Of a DNA stretch of 64,000 nucleotides, positions 34,445-45,310 are shown in pieces. Location of the stretch: positions 16,805,987 through 16,869,986 of the forward strand of contig OY986964.1 in NCBI GenBank assembly GCA_963920575.1, given 5' to 3'. The stretch's first letter is position 1. Each line of letters opens with the position of its first letter. Under the pieces are notes generated by a model. The model searched no databases. It saw only the letters and a program-made list of their open reading frames with translations, and was not told the DNA's origin. This stretch comes from Narthecium ossifragum. Its lineage: Eukaryota > Streptophyta > Magnoliopsida > Dioscoreales > Nartheciaceae. A program made the translations under genes and the position numbers.

Positions 34445-35973
34445 TGATAAGTCACTAATTATTCCTAATTAAACCCCTTAAATTACCTTTGTTAGGCCTA
34501 GAGTAGGTGTATTTGATATCATGTTGCTTGGTTTCAGGTTTAATCATGGTTTGAGAAGAGATACAAGAAATTCGGCTAAAATGAAGAAAAATACAGCTTC
34601 GTCGACCATTGGGACAATATTTGCCAGATATTCTCTGAAACTTGAAATATTCTGAAATTTTGGGACAATGTAGAAGATTCAGAGATCTACAATGTTGCTG
34701 TTGGACACATTGCGAAATGCCTGATGGTATGATGACAGTTTGAAGAATAGATGAAGATTTACAAGCTGGAAAGCTGCTCCGTCGATGCTGAAGAGAATAT
34801 TCGCCAAATGTTCTACATTAATCAGAATATTATGAAATAAAGTGGAAATGACAGAAGACTTCCAGATCTAGCACGTTTCTGTTGAAGACTTTTCCAGATT
34901 CCGTACAGATTGGCTTCAGAGTTGATTACAAATCGGAATTCCGAGTAGAAGTTAAAGAATAAGGAAGCTGATGACGTGGCAGTTATTAACCCAGTCAAAC
35001 TGGGAAGTAGACGTCAGCGACCCGGAAATTAGGAAAATTAGAGTTTAACCTCTGTTAGGACTCCTAATTCGCAGGTTGAGGGTTTCTAATATATAAAGGG
35101 GTCTTCCAGCCGAAAAATATCTTCTTTTGGGGAGCACTTTTGAAGGAGAAGGTTAGGGTTTTGAAGACGGTGATCTTTCCGCGGGGATCGACGGCTTCAT
35201 CTTCTACACCTATGGCTGATTTCCAAGAGATGAGTGGCTAGTTTTCTTGTTCTTAGGAATACCATGAAACCTTAGTGTAACTTTTGATCTTTCTTAGTTG
35301 GATTTTTGTGAACTTCTCTAAGTATAATCTCATGAATATGATTTTAATGATTATAGAGTTGAAGGAACAGAGTTTCGTTGACGTATTATTAGTCCTACAT
35401 GATGGTTGTACTTGAGTGTAGAGATTCATGAGATAGTTTGCATGTGGTTTGTGATTTACCTTTGAGATAATCTATGCTACGTGAAGATAAGTCATGCTAA
35501 GGTCATTAGGAGTAGAATAACTTAAGATAATGGTAGGTCCAAAGATGATTTATGCCAAACAAAGATAGGTTATGCCGTAGGGAACATAAAACCTTCTTTT
35601 AGGGATTCATGTGAGCTTGTAGCCATACGATCCATAATGCTTAGAGAAGTGATCAAGATGATAACTATGAAAGATTAAGGGTGAAACTAGGGTGGATTGT
35701 GTATTTCCTAAGACATCTTTCTCCATCTGATTAAAACCTTAATATTTTCTTTTGCTTTCTTAGATAATTTAAGTTAGATCAATCTCTCATTGAAGTGTTT
35801 GGTTTAGATCAAGAGTTTTGAGAATCGATTTTGGTTTTCCTAGTAATTCCTTGTGGTTCGACTCCGGATTTCACCACTAGTCTACCTAGTAGTATTAGTG
35901 ATTGAACAAGGATATAAATTTAAGATTTGATTGAGGTTAGCAATGTTTTAACGACGACGTTTGCGAGCGATCA
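34445..35973 (+). repeat. D1 3' LTR (1529 bp)
   Basis: Same borders as the 5' LTR (TGATAAGTC...GCGAGCGATCA). It lacks the paired palindrome present at 23891-23927; here the flanks meet directly near 35008-35010. Confidence 0.95.
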
Positions 35974-38520
35974 CCTTCCACCTAGCATGAATGCCTCTAA
36001 TGCAAGCATCATGCATGAGCTTATTCAAACAACTAGGCCTAGGTGTTTCTACATGCCATATGATCAAACAATCGTCTGGCATAATGAGATAACAAGCTAA
36101 CAAGATAAAGGAATAAGCATTTATGCATAAAGCCACCACAGATACTTCAAGACATCTATCAATTAGACATACACTCTACATGTATAATTATCCAAACCAT
36201 GCATAATATCCTTCAACAAACAATGGCACACCTTCGGCCCATTTAGTTATCTAAACATCCCAAGGGGCATGACTCCCTTAGTTCAACCACAAAAGAAATA
36301 GGAACGGGCACACTGTCGGCCCTAGGCATAAGCATGATACAAGATACAAGAGTACATAATTGGCATAATCGAAAGACACTAATCCGACATCCACTTCAAA
36401 AGGAGGGAAGCAATTTGGCGGAAACCTAAGATCGAAGCCAGAACCTCCAACTCAATTCTAATAAACTTTGCTACATTTATATATTACATATATATATAAG
36501 TAAAACATGCTTTGTAGATTAATTGCTAGAAAAGATAACTTTTCATAAATAAAAACCTAGGACTACACACGTATAAATCTTGGCATAAAATCCTTCAAAA
36601 CTCCTCTAGAATTAGTGTGCATGCTATCTAGCATCCCTACTAATCTTATGCGAGAAGAACGAAGTAGCTAAATCGAAGAAAACCCAAATTTCAGCCAAAA
36701 TTCCAAGCTTTTATAAAAATTCCAATTTCGTCGCAGATTAGGGAATAATTCACTGTAAATTATAGAAAAATCTGAAAATTATGAAATCAGTGGCAATTGA
36801 AAGTAGATTTGAAGATCTATGACCTTCACGATGAAGGCTTCGTGAGATTCCTCACGGAATAGCACCAGCTTCGGGAAGAAGCTGGGGGTGCTCAGGACAA
36901 GGGTTGAAATTAAAATCCGGGAAGAACTTTGATCAAAGCTTGATCAAAGTTGTGAGGACCCGTCCCTCTACTCCTGTGGCTCGTCGTGGGCCGCAAGGGC
37001 AATTTGGTAAATTGCGCCTTGCCGGCTTGTTTCACACCCGCGTGTGCACACACTGACCATGTTTGTGGTAATGTTTGGTTAGAACGGTTAGTGGGACCCG
37101 TGATCGAAAGATCCGGACTTAGGCTTGAGTTCTTGCCTAAGTTTAGCTTTCAGCACAAAGAGGATCGATCTTCTCTAGCTAAGAGATCGATCTTCCTATG
37201 CCAGAAAGTCAAGTGCGATCGTCATGAAGGATCGATCCTTGCCTACGGAAGGATCGATCATTCATAAGTCGGTTCGTTTGCCTATAAAGCAGACGAGATT
37301 TTCTTCCTTGAATCCCTTTTGAAATCCGGAGATTTGAGCTCAGATCTTGCGATTTTTTAAGGCATTTGAGGACGATCCAAGGCCTAGATGCTTGGATCTA
37401 AGCTGCTTTTGCTCCGGTAGGGATTCCTACCTACTTTTATTCCGGGTTTTTGGAGTTTCTGGTTTGATGGTGTTCTTTTACATAGATCTCTCTATATACA
37501 TGTTTGTTTCTCGTGTTTTCACCGGTTTTGGACTCGTGGGATCTTGATCTATCGGATTCCAGGGTTAAGTTTGGTTGTAACTTCCGGCGGTATTTCGCGC
37601 CGGAAGGACGCCGAGAACCCATCCGGATCGATCCCCCTTGAGGAAGGATTGATCCCTCTGGGTTGGTCATGCTACGCCCGATGAAGGATCGATCTCCTTC
37701 TTGGAGAAGATCGATCCTGGTTCTTGGGTAGCATGGCGACCCTTCGCCACGAAGAAGATCGATCTTCCTGGGAGGAAGGATCGATCTTGCTTGGTGCGAT
37801 ACGAAGGGCATCCTCTGTCTCGAGAAAGATCGATCTTCCTCGGAGGAAGGATCGATCTTCTTTGGCTCGACAGTGAGGGAAGCTCACTGTTACTTAAAAG
37901 ATCGATCCTTTCTTTGAGGGAGATCGATCCTTTAGTAGCAGAGAGGGTTTTTCATGGTTTTTGCCCGCGGGGCTTGGTATGTCGGTTTTTCTTACCGCTT
38001 TATACCTTGTACATATGTTTAAGCATATTAGCCCTATAATAGGGGCAGTGGTGAACCGGGGGAGTGATGACTCCCGGGATGTTTAGAATAAACGGGCGGG
38101 TAGCCCTACAGCTTTCCTTAGCCTCGCATGCAGGCGTGCGCCGAGGGCTTTACCTGTTATATATGTGAGTTGTTGTTTGCGGGGCTGCTTCCCGGTGCAG
38201 GTTTTGTGGTGGACTGCTGGCAGTTGGTGGTGGTACCACTACAGCAGTCCGTAGACCTTATTTATCTGTTCACCACCCCCGGGCCGGCAGGGTGCCGTGC
38301 CTAGACCTTGTTATTGTATATCATCACATAATGTTGCATGTTTATCTGTATTATCCTGCGCATGTTCATACATGCATTGTGTCGTGCATTAGTTGCATTT
38401 GTGTAGGGCGTTGCCGATCCGGGGTTTTCGGGTAGCCCGGATCTAGCTCTAGGACCGTGATGGGTAGCTTGGCCCAGGTCTCGATTTGTAGTATTCAGTC
38501 GTTTTCGATGATAGGGTTAG

Positions 38521-39356
38521 TGATACGAGGACGAACTGAGCCAATCCAAGAAGGGACCCACGTCCTTGCTTGGGTGGGCCCACGCCAAGGAGCTGGCTGC
38601 AACTAGGTCACTTTGGACGTCCTAAGCCCAACCAGCCAAAAGGATTCTTATTCCCTAGCTGGTTTACTTACTTAGTTGATTTCCTAGTTAGTAGTTATCT
38701 TGATTGAATCGGTTTCCTAGATTGAGTTCAGTTTATAATTTGCTTAAATCAGTTCCTATTAGGAGTCCTTGTTATTAGGAAGTTGAGATAAGATTGAGTC
38801 TTATTAGGAAAGCATGGTTACTTGCTGATTAAAGCAAGGTAGTATTCAGGTTGTAGTAGAACTCTCTTGAGGCCTCTATAAAAGAACCTCCATAGCTTGT
38901 AATTATGCAGGACGAATTATGAGAATAAAATAGAGTTATTAGTAGAATAATTTAGGAGTAGCTGTAACCCTAGGAGTAGCTATAACCTAGTTTTCCATAT
39001 AAATCCACCAGCCACCTTCATCTCTTTCTACAGCCGGTCCTTCTCCATCACCGGTCTCCTTCTCCGTTGCCGTCCACTCCTCCGCCACCATCATCACCAA
39101 CTACCAGCCATCACCCACGTTCTCCAAGGCTTGGATCTCCAAGAGAAGCCAGCCAACCATTGAGGAAGCTGCGAGGTAATCCTCTTCCTCATCCGTCTCT
39201 CTCCTCCGGATTTCAGCCTTCCTTGTCGAATACCTAGGGTGCTTCTCCTAAAACCCTAAAGGTATATCTCGACCTAGCCATAGCTTTGGCTAAAGGAGGA
39301 GCCGAGACTAGGCAAGAGACCAGATACGAAAGCCCTAGAGAAGGTGCATCGTATCA
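38521..39356 (+). repeat. Element E 5' LTR
   Basis: Borders TGATACGAGG and TGCATCGTATCA; the outer seven bases TGATACG/CGTATCA are inverted. 836 bp, equal in length to the 3' copy. Confidence 0.95.
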
Positions 39357-39357
39357 A

Positions 39358-39371
39358 CTTGCCATCAGAGG
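39358..39371 (+). other. Element E degenerate primer-binding site
   Basis: CTTGCCATCAGAGG lies just inside the LTR. It matches the initiator-Met consensus TGGTATCAGAGC in 9 of 12 positions. Confidence 0.5.
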
Positions 39372-39667
39372 TCTTTTCTCCTACCTGTGCCGTCCAAAAT
39401 CCTTCCAAAAGAGTCCACATGGCAGGAAGAGTACCTGGCCAAAACCCTAGTTATACCACGGATTGCTCAACCCCTACACAAATCACTATTCATCCGACCA
39501 GACCTACTCCTCTACCTGGTCAAACCTCTCTTCCACATCATCATCCCTGACTTCCATCATTATCCCTACAGATCCTTAACCCTAACCCTACTGTACCTGG
39601 CCGAGTCCCTCCACCACCATACCAGCCCCTATACCCGGCCCATGCCCAGCCTCCATACCAGCAGCCT

Positions 39668-40081
39668 ATGCCACCTCCCTACGCACCGTACAACCCTAGT
39701 CTTCTCTACAATCCATCCCCACCGTATCAGCCATTACCTACTCCCTACAACCAACCCAGACCTACAAACACCAATCGCTTTTTGAGTACAACTTGGACTC
39801 CGAATCCTACTGGAACTAGGATTACAAATCCTGCTCCAACTAGGAAGCTGAGTCAAACTCAGAGTACGACTTGGACTCAAAATCCTACTGGAACTAGGAT
39901 TACAAATCCTACTCCAACTAGGAATCCTAGTCAAACTTCGAGTACGGCTTACCCTACCGTTGAACAATGGAAGGAAGTTGTCCAAAGTTGGAGCCCTCTA
40001 CCTTACCCTTCTGCAGAACAGTGGGAGGCAATGATCAAACGATATTCTCCTACAAATCTGTCAAGCCCTACCAGAGTTTAG
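39668..40081 (+). CDS. Element E Pro/Thr-rich ORF with 26-residue tandem repeat
   Basis: 137 codons from ATG to stop, very rich in Pro, Thr, Asn and Tyr. A 78-bp unit is present twice in tandem and in frame (39791-39868 and 39869-39946), each coding TTWT.NPTGTRITNP.PTR. The C-terminus holds two Trp-containing segments (VEQWKEVVQSWSPLPY, AEQWEAMIKRYSP) that look like a short repeat. I recognise no family; it may be a derived gag or chance coding sequence. Confidence 0.4.
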   Translation: MPPPYAPYNPSLLYNPSPPYQPLPTPYNQPRPTNTNRFLSTTWTPNPTGTRITNPAPTRKLSQTQSTTWTQNPTGTRITNPTPTRNPSQTSSTAYPTVEQWKEVVQSWSPLPYPSAEQWEAMIKRYSPTNLSSPTRV

Positions 40082-40627
40082 ATTTCCAGAGAAAATCCCA
40101 TTCTAGCTACAACTTGGATTGCAGAACCTAAACCTAGCTCTACCTGGATTAGGACTCCTCATACTCCACCTACCCACGAGCTGCCCCATGACCCAACCCA
40201 TGAACAACACTCGCTGCCCCCTTTTCCAACCACACCACATCCCAACCCAGTCAACATCCTACCATCATCTCCTTCGTTATTCCCCTCATCCAAACCCTAT
40301 CTTCCCGCCACCAGCAAGTCTCCCTATTCCTCTTTCGCAGCTCACGTCAATAACCAAGCCCACCATCTTCCCCCCTACAAACCCACGTCCCTTCTTTTAC
40401 CACCCCCATTGTCGATTGTCATCTCCGGCGATCTACGCACCATCTAAGAAGCTGTAGCCACCGACCTCACATTAGTTCAAGCCCTCCCCGCAGGTCCCCC
40501 TCACAGCCACCCAACCTCTCCTCCCATATCTGTTCCATGTACCAACCTGTCGGCTCCCAAGTCCATCTTCCCCGACCTCCGTGGCAAACCTCAACCAAGT
40601 CACGGTATACCTCTGCCCAAGACTACC

Positions 40628-41425
40628 ATGACCTCCTCTCACCGGCCATTGAAGGATCTCATGGGGCAACAAAGGCCGTCCCCTAAACCTCCTGACCCTT
40701 CTCGTATCCTTACCGAGGCTGACCCCAAACCCAGTCCAGATCCGCCAACCGTACCAAAACCCCATCCTCTCATCCCCTCTTCTCCATGGGATTGGAATTC
40801 CGACGCGCATCCCTCACCGGCGATTGAGTTCCGGCCACTTTCGGCTGCCAGATCTCTTTCTATTCCCAGCCTACAAGACTTGGGCAGATTCAATCCAGGC
40901 TCAACCAGATTTGGCTACACCAACCAAATCCAATCAAGCCCAGATCCAGACCAGTTCAAGCTAACTCAGGATCAATTGGATTTAACCAAATTCAGCCAAG
41001 TCAGATCTGATCCACGCCCACCACCAAGTCCAAACAAGCTCAGCCAATCTGACTTGATCAAGCTTGATTTCAGACTTCCCCCATATCAGATCCAGATGTT
41101 CCCTACGCATCTTCAGTTGATCAGGCATCCCACAACGGAGCTGAGCTATCCAAGGAGCTACCCTCCTTATTCGGTTGCTTTCTTCCAGATGACCAGATCC
41201 ATGAGCATTGCCCAGCAACCATCAACCACTCGAAGTTTCAGAACGACTTTGTCGACTTTGACCTTGAGGACTGATGTTGAAGCTAGAGCCTTGATGATTC
41301 CTTTCGAGCAAAGCAGAGAGATATCCAAGCTCAACTGCACTCGACCATATTCAGCTGCCATATTGGGTCTACTTCCACCTTGGAAGGACTCGATTCGAGT
41401 TGATCTAGTCTTCGATCCCGAATGA
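40628..41425 (+). CDS. Element E second ORF, unknown function
   Basis: 265 codons from ATG, Pro/Ser-rich, with no recognised domain. There is no zinc knuckle, protease or polymerase motif. Being open for 800 bp in a non-autonomous element is mildly notable, but the composition is low in complexity and a real protein is uncertain. Overlapping minus-strand frames are shadows. Confidence 0.3.
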   Translation: MTSSHRPLKDLMGQQRPSPKPPDPSRILTEADPKPSPDPPTVPKPHPLIPSSPWDWNSDAHPSPAIEFRPLSAARSLSIPSLQDLGRFNPGSTRFGYTNQIQSSPDPDQFKLTQDQLDLTKFSQVRSDPRPPPSPNKLSQSDLIKLDFRLPPYQIQMFPTHLQLIRHPTTELSYPRSYPPYSVAFFQMTRSMSIAQQPSTTRSFRTTLSTLTLRTDVEARALMIPFEQSREISKLNCTRPYSAAILGLLPPWKDSIRVDLVFDPE

Positions 41426-41706
41426 CCGACGATGACTATGCACAACCACCCATATGTAGCTGCCATTTACTTCTTGGAGTTCCAGCGACCTCCAGATCCA
41501 CCGCGCTTCAGTTCCCTTCTTCCAGACCGGCAGCATGGCCCCCAGACTCGCCGCTTCGGATACCATTACATCCACCATGGGTGCGACCAGGATTCTCACC
41601 GCCGAGTCTAGAGCAACAGTTGCGGTCCAGCTAGGTCACTTCGGTCCGACAAGCGCAGAGCCCTTTTCCCTCAGCAAATTCAGGCCTTGAGGACAAGGCC
41701 CATTTC

Positions 41707-41720
41707 GAAGGGAAGGGGGA
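41707..41720 (+). other. Element E polypurine tract
   Basis: GAAGGGAAGGGGGA directly precedes the 3' LTR. Confidence 0.9.
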
Positions 41721-42556
41721 TGATACGAGGACGAACTGAGCCAATCCAAGAAGGGACCCACGTCCTTGCTTGGGTGGGCCCATGCCAAGGAGCTGGCTGC
41801 AACCAGGTCACTTTGGGCATCCTAAGCCCAACCAGCCAAAAGGATTCTTATTCCCTAGCTGGTTTGCTTACTTAGTTGATTTCCTAGTTAGTAGTTATCT
41901 TGATTGAATCGGTTTCCTAGATTGAGTTCAGTTTATGATTTGCTTAAATCAGTTCTTATTATGAGTCCTTGTTATTAGGAAGTTGAGATAAGATTGAGTC
42001 TTATTAGGAAAGTATGGTTACTTGCTGATTAAAGCAAGGTAGTATTCAGGTTGTAGTAGAACTCTCTTGAAGCCTCTATAAAAGGACCTCCATAGCTTGT
42101 AATTATGCAGGACGAATTATGAGAATAAAATAGAGTTATTAGTAGAATAATTTAGGAGTAACTGTAACCCTTGGAGTAGCTGTAACCTAGTTTTCCATAT
42201 AAATCCACCAGCCACCTTCATCTCTTTCTACAGCCGGTCCTTCTCCATCACCGGTCTCCTTCTCCGCTGCCGTCCACTCCTCCGCCACCATCATCACCAA
42301 CTACCAGCCATCACCCACGTTCTCCAAGGCTTGGATCTCCAAGAGAAGCCAGCCAACCATTGAGGAAGCTGTGAGGTAAACCTCTTCCTCATCCGTCTCT
42401 CTCCTCCGGTTTTCAGCCTTCCTTGTCGAATACCAAAGGTGCTTCTCCTAAAACCCTAAAGGTATATCTTGACCTAGCCATAGCTTTGGCTAAAGGAGGA
42501 GCCAAGACTAGGCAAGAGACCAGATACGAAAGCCCTAGAGAAGGTGCATCGTATCA
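41721..42556 (+). repeat. Element E 3' LTR
   Basis: Starts TGATACGAGGACGAACTGAG and ends CGTATCA. Same length as the 5' LTR, with scattered substitutions. Confidence 0.95.
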
Positions 42557-45310
42557 GTTAGTTTGACCTGAATACATGTTTGATGTTTAGAGGTCGTGTC
42601 GGCCTCAAGCCAGACGTTGTGGGTGCAAACCGGTGTCCGGGTCATTGTCTCATGGGTAGAGGAGGTGCCTACCCAGCGGTGTGGTTGCCCGCCTAGCAGC
42701 GTTTGGTGCCTGCTAGTGAGACGGCAGTGTGGTTTCCTGTCTCGCTGAGGGCAACCCCAGCATGTGACCAGTTCGGCTGGAAGACCATGACTGGCCTCCC
42801 TTCAGGGACACCGGCGAAGGGTTATGGGACCCTTGCTGCACGCCTAAGTCTTGCTTAAGGGCGACACTGTTCTGTTCCCTCACTTGTGAGTGTCGTAGTG
42901 TAGTGTCCCTGCTGAGCTTAGTGCTCACTCCTACCCGGGCTGCGTTTGCAGGTGCTGGCGCTAGCTCTTCTTCGGTCGCCCCTACCAGGCCGGTGTTTGG
43001 TGACGTGGCGGCATCTGGCGGTGCTTGAGAGGTGGTGATCTTCCAGCTTTACACCTTTTTGTTATAGATAGTCTCCTACGGGAGAGATAAATGTATAATT
43101 TCTCTGTTTTGAGGTTTTGTAATATATGTCAGTTCAGTTTCTTGGATTGTAATTTGTGTTAATACAAGATGATTGTGAATTGCTAGGGTAACCACTACGA
43201 ATAGAGGAAAACCTCGCCAAAATTTCCGTAGTAGGTTAGGTTCCGCTTCGCGTTGTCCGGACCGGTTGGGCCTACGCGGGTCAGGGCGCGACAAAAGCAT
43301 CTCAAGGTATGATTGAATTTTTCTGAGATGGAATCTAAGCTCAAGGAAACATCGCAGGGGAGAGGAATTCAAGCAGTAGCTAAAAGCCTCAACAAGACAG
43401 ACGCACTCCACCCTTTGCTTGGTTGCTGATCCTCGACTCACCTGCCAATCGGCAACCTGAACAGGGAACGATGGCCTTCGAGGCAAAACCAAATCAAAAC
43501 GCAAGGGGCTTGGAGAACAACCGGGAAGAGGGGATGGAGAAGGATTCTGGCTTCCGACAACCCATGAATTGGGGAAGCATCCAGCAGGCATACCCAGTGA
43601 TTCTAGATCAACCACCATCAATAGCCACCGGTAGGCACGACCAAAACCAACAACCAAAACCATTTCAGCAAGGGAGAAGGAGAAAACAAGGAGAACACAA
43701 ATGCATCAAGCAGACCAGGAATGAGCTAAACAGAGAAAAGTGAATACAGGGGAGGGGAAGAAGACCAGGAAAACCCAAAGATCTAACCCGAAACAGCAAA
43801 GGAAGGAAGAAGAAAGAATCACATGGCTCTAGGCTAGCAGGTATCAAACAAACCACCAAGAAGAATTAGCATTCATCAACCATCACAGCAATGAGATCCA
43901 CAAATCAACAACAAATCCAATCCACAAGCATCAAAACCCATTCCTAGGGCCTAATCCAAGATTAGGGTAGAGGTCCCTACCTCTGGGCATCAAGATCTTC
44001 TCCTCTCTAGTCGATCGCCGAGCTCACTGTCGTTGTCGTCGACCTCTCCGTCTCCAACGCAGTCACCAGGCTTGTCGATGCCTTGCTCTCCGTCGTCGAC
44101 GTCGCCAAGTCCTCTCCTCTCCGGTCGCGGTTGCCAAAGGAGAGCATGGACTCTTGGAAATGGATGTACGCGCCACCGTCACACGGGTCCCTCTCGTGAT
44201 CAGCTTTATCTCTCTCAATCGTGGCTGAAGCCCTAGCGGGTAAGGGGTTAAGTGGAGGTTTAAATTCTAATGGCTTAAGATTAGATTCTAGCCGTCCGAT
44301 CAAGCATATCCGATCCTAGCCGATCAAATCTCGATCCTATTGATCGAACTTAGATCCTCCGATCTAGAGTACTCCGAAGGGTCTAATCAAGCACATACAT
44401 CATCACAAGGCCATGTGTGCGCTACACGAGTGTGAAACCCAACTGTCAAGGCACAATTTACCAAATTGCCCTTGAGGTCCAAAAGCAGCGATGCGATCAA
44501 CCGATCGCAAAGGCCAACTGAGCCAAAACAACCAAACCACAAATCCAGACCCTCGACCTATCGCGGTAGGACCAGGTTGGAGGAAGGGGTCCTCAGAGTT
44601 GAGCTCTGGTTGGATTTGAAGGAGTTTAAGGACGATCCAAGGCTTAGCAGCTGGGCTTGAAGCTGCTCTAGTCTAGGTAGGGATGCTACCTACTTGTTTT
44701 TCCAGATTTGTGAGGTTTGAGTTTGATTGTGATTTGTTTTGTTTAAATTCGATTATATACATGTTTGTTTTCAATGAAATCTTCGATTTTGAACTCGTGG
44801 TCCTTCGTACTATTAGATCCGAGAGTTTTGTGGGATTTGGTGGAGTTTTTCGACTGTATATCTCGCTGGCGGTCCGCCGGTGAACCCATCCGGATTGATC
44901 TTTCTTGAGGAAAGATCGATCATTTGTGGGATGTCATGCCCAGCCCGAACAGGATCAATCCTTTTGTTGGAGAAGATCGATCCTTGCTTGGCTGGCATGG
45001 GCGGGGTCCGAGTCATGAAGAAGATCGATCCTTCTGGTTTGGAAGATCGATCTCTTCCGATTGACTGGGACGAGGTTTCCCAAGCACCAAGAAGATCGAT
45101 CTTCTCTGGGAGAGTGATCGATCTCTTGGTGGCTGAGAGCCGTTATCAATGGATTTGCCCGCGGGGCTTTGCCTACGGGGCTTTGCGTATGCGGTTTTCT
45201 TTACCGCTTTATAACTTGTACATAATTTTGAGCATCTTAGCCCCATAATGAGGGGTAGTGGTGAACCGGGAGAGTGACGACTCCCGGGATGTTTGATGGG
45301 ACGTGGAAAG

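Larger units (their letters stand above)
23327..35973 (+). mobile_element. Athila-type Ty3/gypsy retrotransposon D1, full length but mutated
   Basis: Order: 5' LTR, tRNA-Asp PBS, gag, protease, RT, RNase H, integrase, extra 3' ORF, long 3' noncoding region, polypurine tract, 3' LTR. The tRNA-Asp PBS, an RT box of FMDDF, a DLGAS protease and a third ORF after integrase identify the Athila lineage. LTRs differ at roughly 30 positions by eye (about 2%) plus one 36-bp length difference. The flanks CCTAC (23322-23326) and CCTTC (35974-35978) match in 4 of 5 bases. It sits in LTR C2. Confidence 0.95.
38521..42556 (+). mobile_element. Non-autonomous LTR retrotransposon E
   Basis: Two 836-bp LTRs flank a 2.36-kb interior. 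Target duplication GTTAG is perfect (38516-38520 and 42557-42561). The interior has a degenerate initiator-Met PBS and a clear polypurine tract, but no RT, RNase H or integrase. Just before the polypurine tract one frame reads GLEDKAHFEGKGDDTRTN, resembling the last residues of gypsy polyproteins, so it may derive from a gypsy element by loss of pol. The LTRs differ at only a modest number of positions by eye. Confidence 0.9.
36951..43293 (+). repeat. LTR D2 (Tekay-type family), interrupted by element E
   Basis: LTR D2 occupies 36951-38520 and 42557-43293. It begins TGTGAGGACCCGTCCCTCTA and ends CAGGGCGCGACA. TATA box TATAAAG at 37283-37289. A first palindrome group lies upstream of it (37158-37262) and a second array downstream (37617-37935). 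Flanks AAAGT and AAAGC match in 4 of 5 bases, and no internal domain is attached, so it is probably a solo LTR inserted in C2. Confidence 0.8.
22355..44597 (-). repeat. LTR C2 (Tekay-type family), interrupted by D1 and D2
   Basis: LTR C2 occupies 22355-23326, 35974-36950 and 43294-44597. On the minus strand it begins near 44597 with a slightly mutated family start (TCTGAGGACCCCTTCCTCC) and ends GGTCGAGGCGTGACA at 22355. Flanks GCTGA (22350-22354) and GTTGA (44598-44602) match in 4 of 5 positions. The summed length, about 3.25 kb, exceeds its relatives (about 2.3-2.6 kb), so extra sequence may be included. Small frames such as 43076-43663 match nothing. Confidence 0.7.
19434..45310 (+). repeat. 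LTR B (Tekay-type), interrupted by C1 and C2 and cut by C3
   Basis: LTR B occupies 19434-19697, 22221-22354 and 44598-45310. Read together these follow the order of LTR A and D2: family start, first palindrome group, TATA region, GAGCT..., leader with a second palindrome array (44890-45125), and the TTTATAACTTGTACATA...GTGACGACTCCCGGGATG stretch. It is then cut by element C3 at 45311. The 3' remainder is not in the window. Confidence 0.75.

Noticed and set aside
37617..37935. CRISPR-like pattern: regularly spaced palindromic repeats with differing spacers
   Set aside because: The repeats lie inside plant LTRs, vary in sequence, and have no cas genes; they are retroelement features, not CRISPR.
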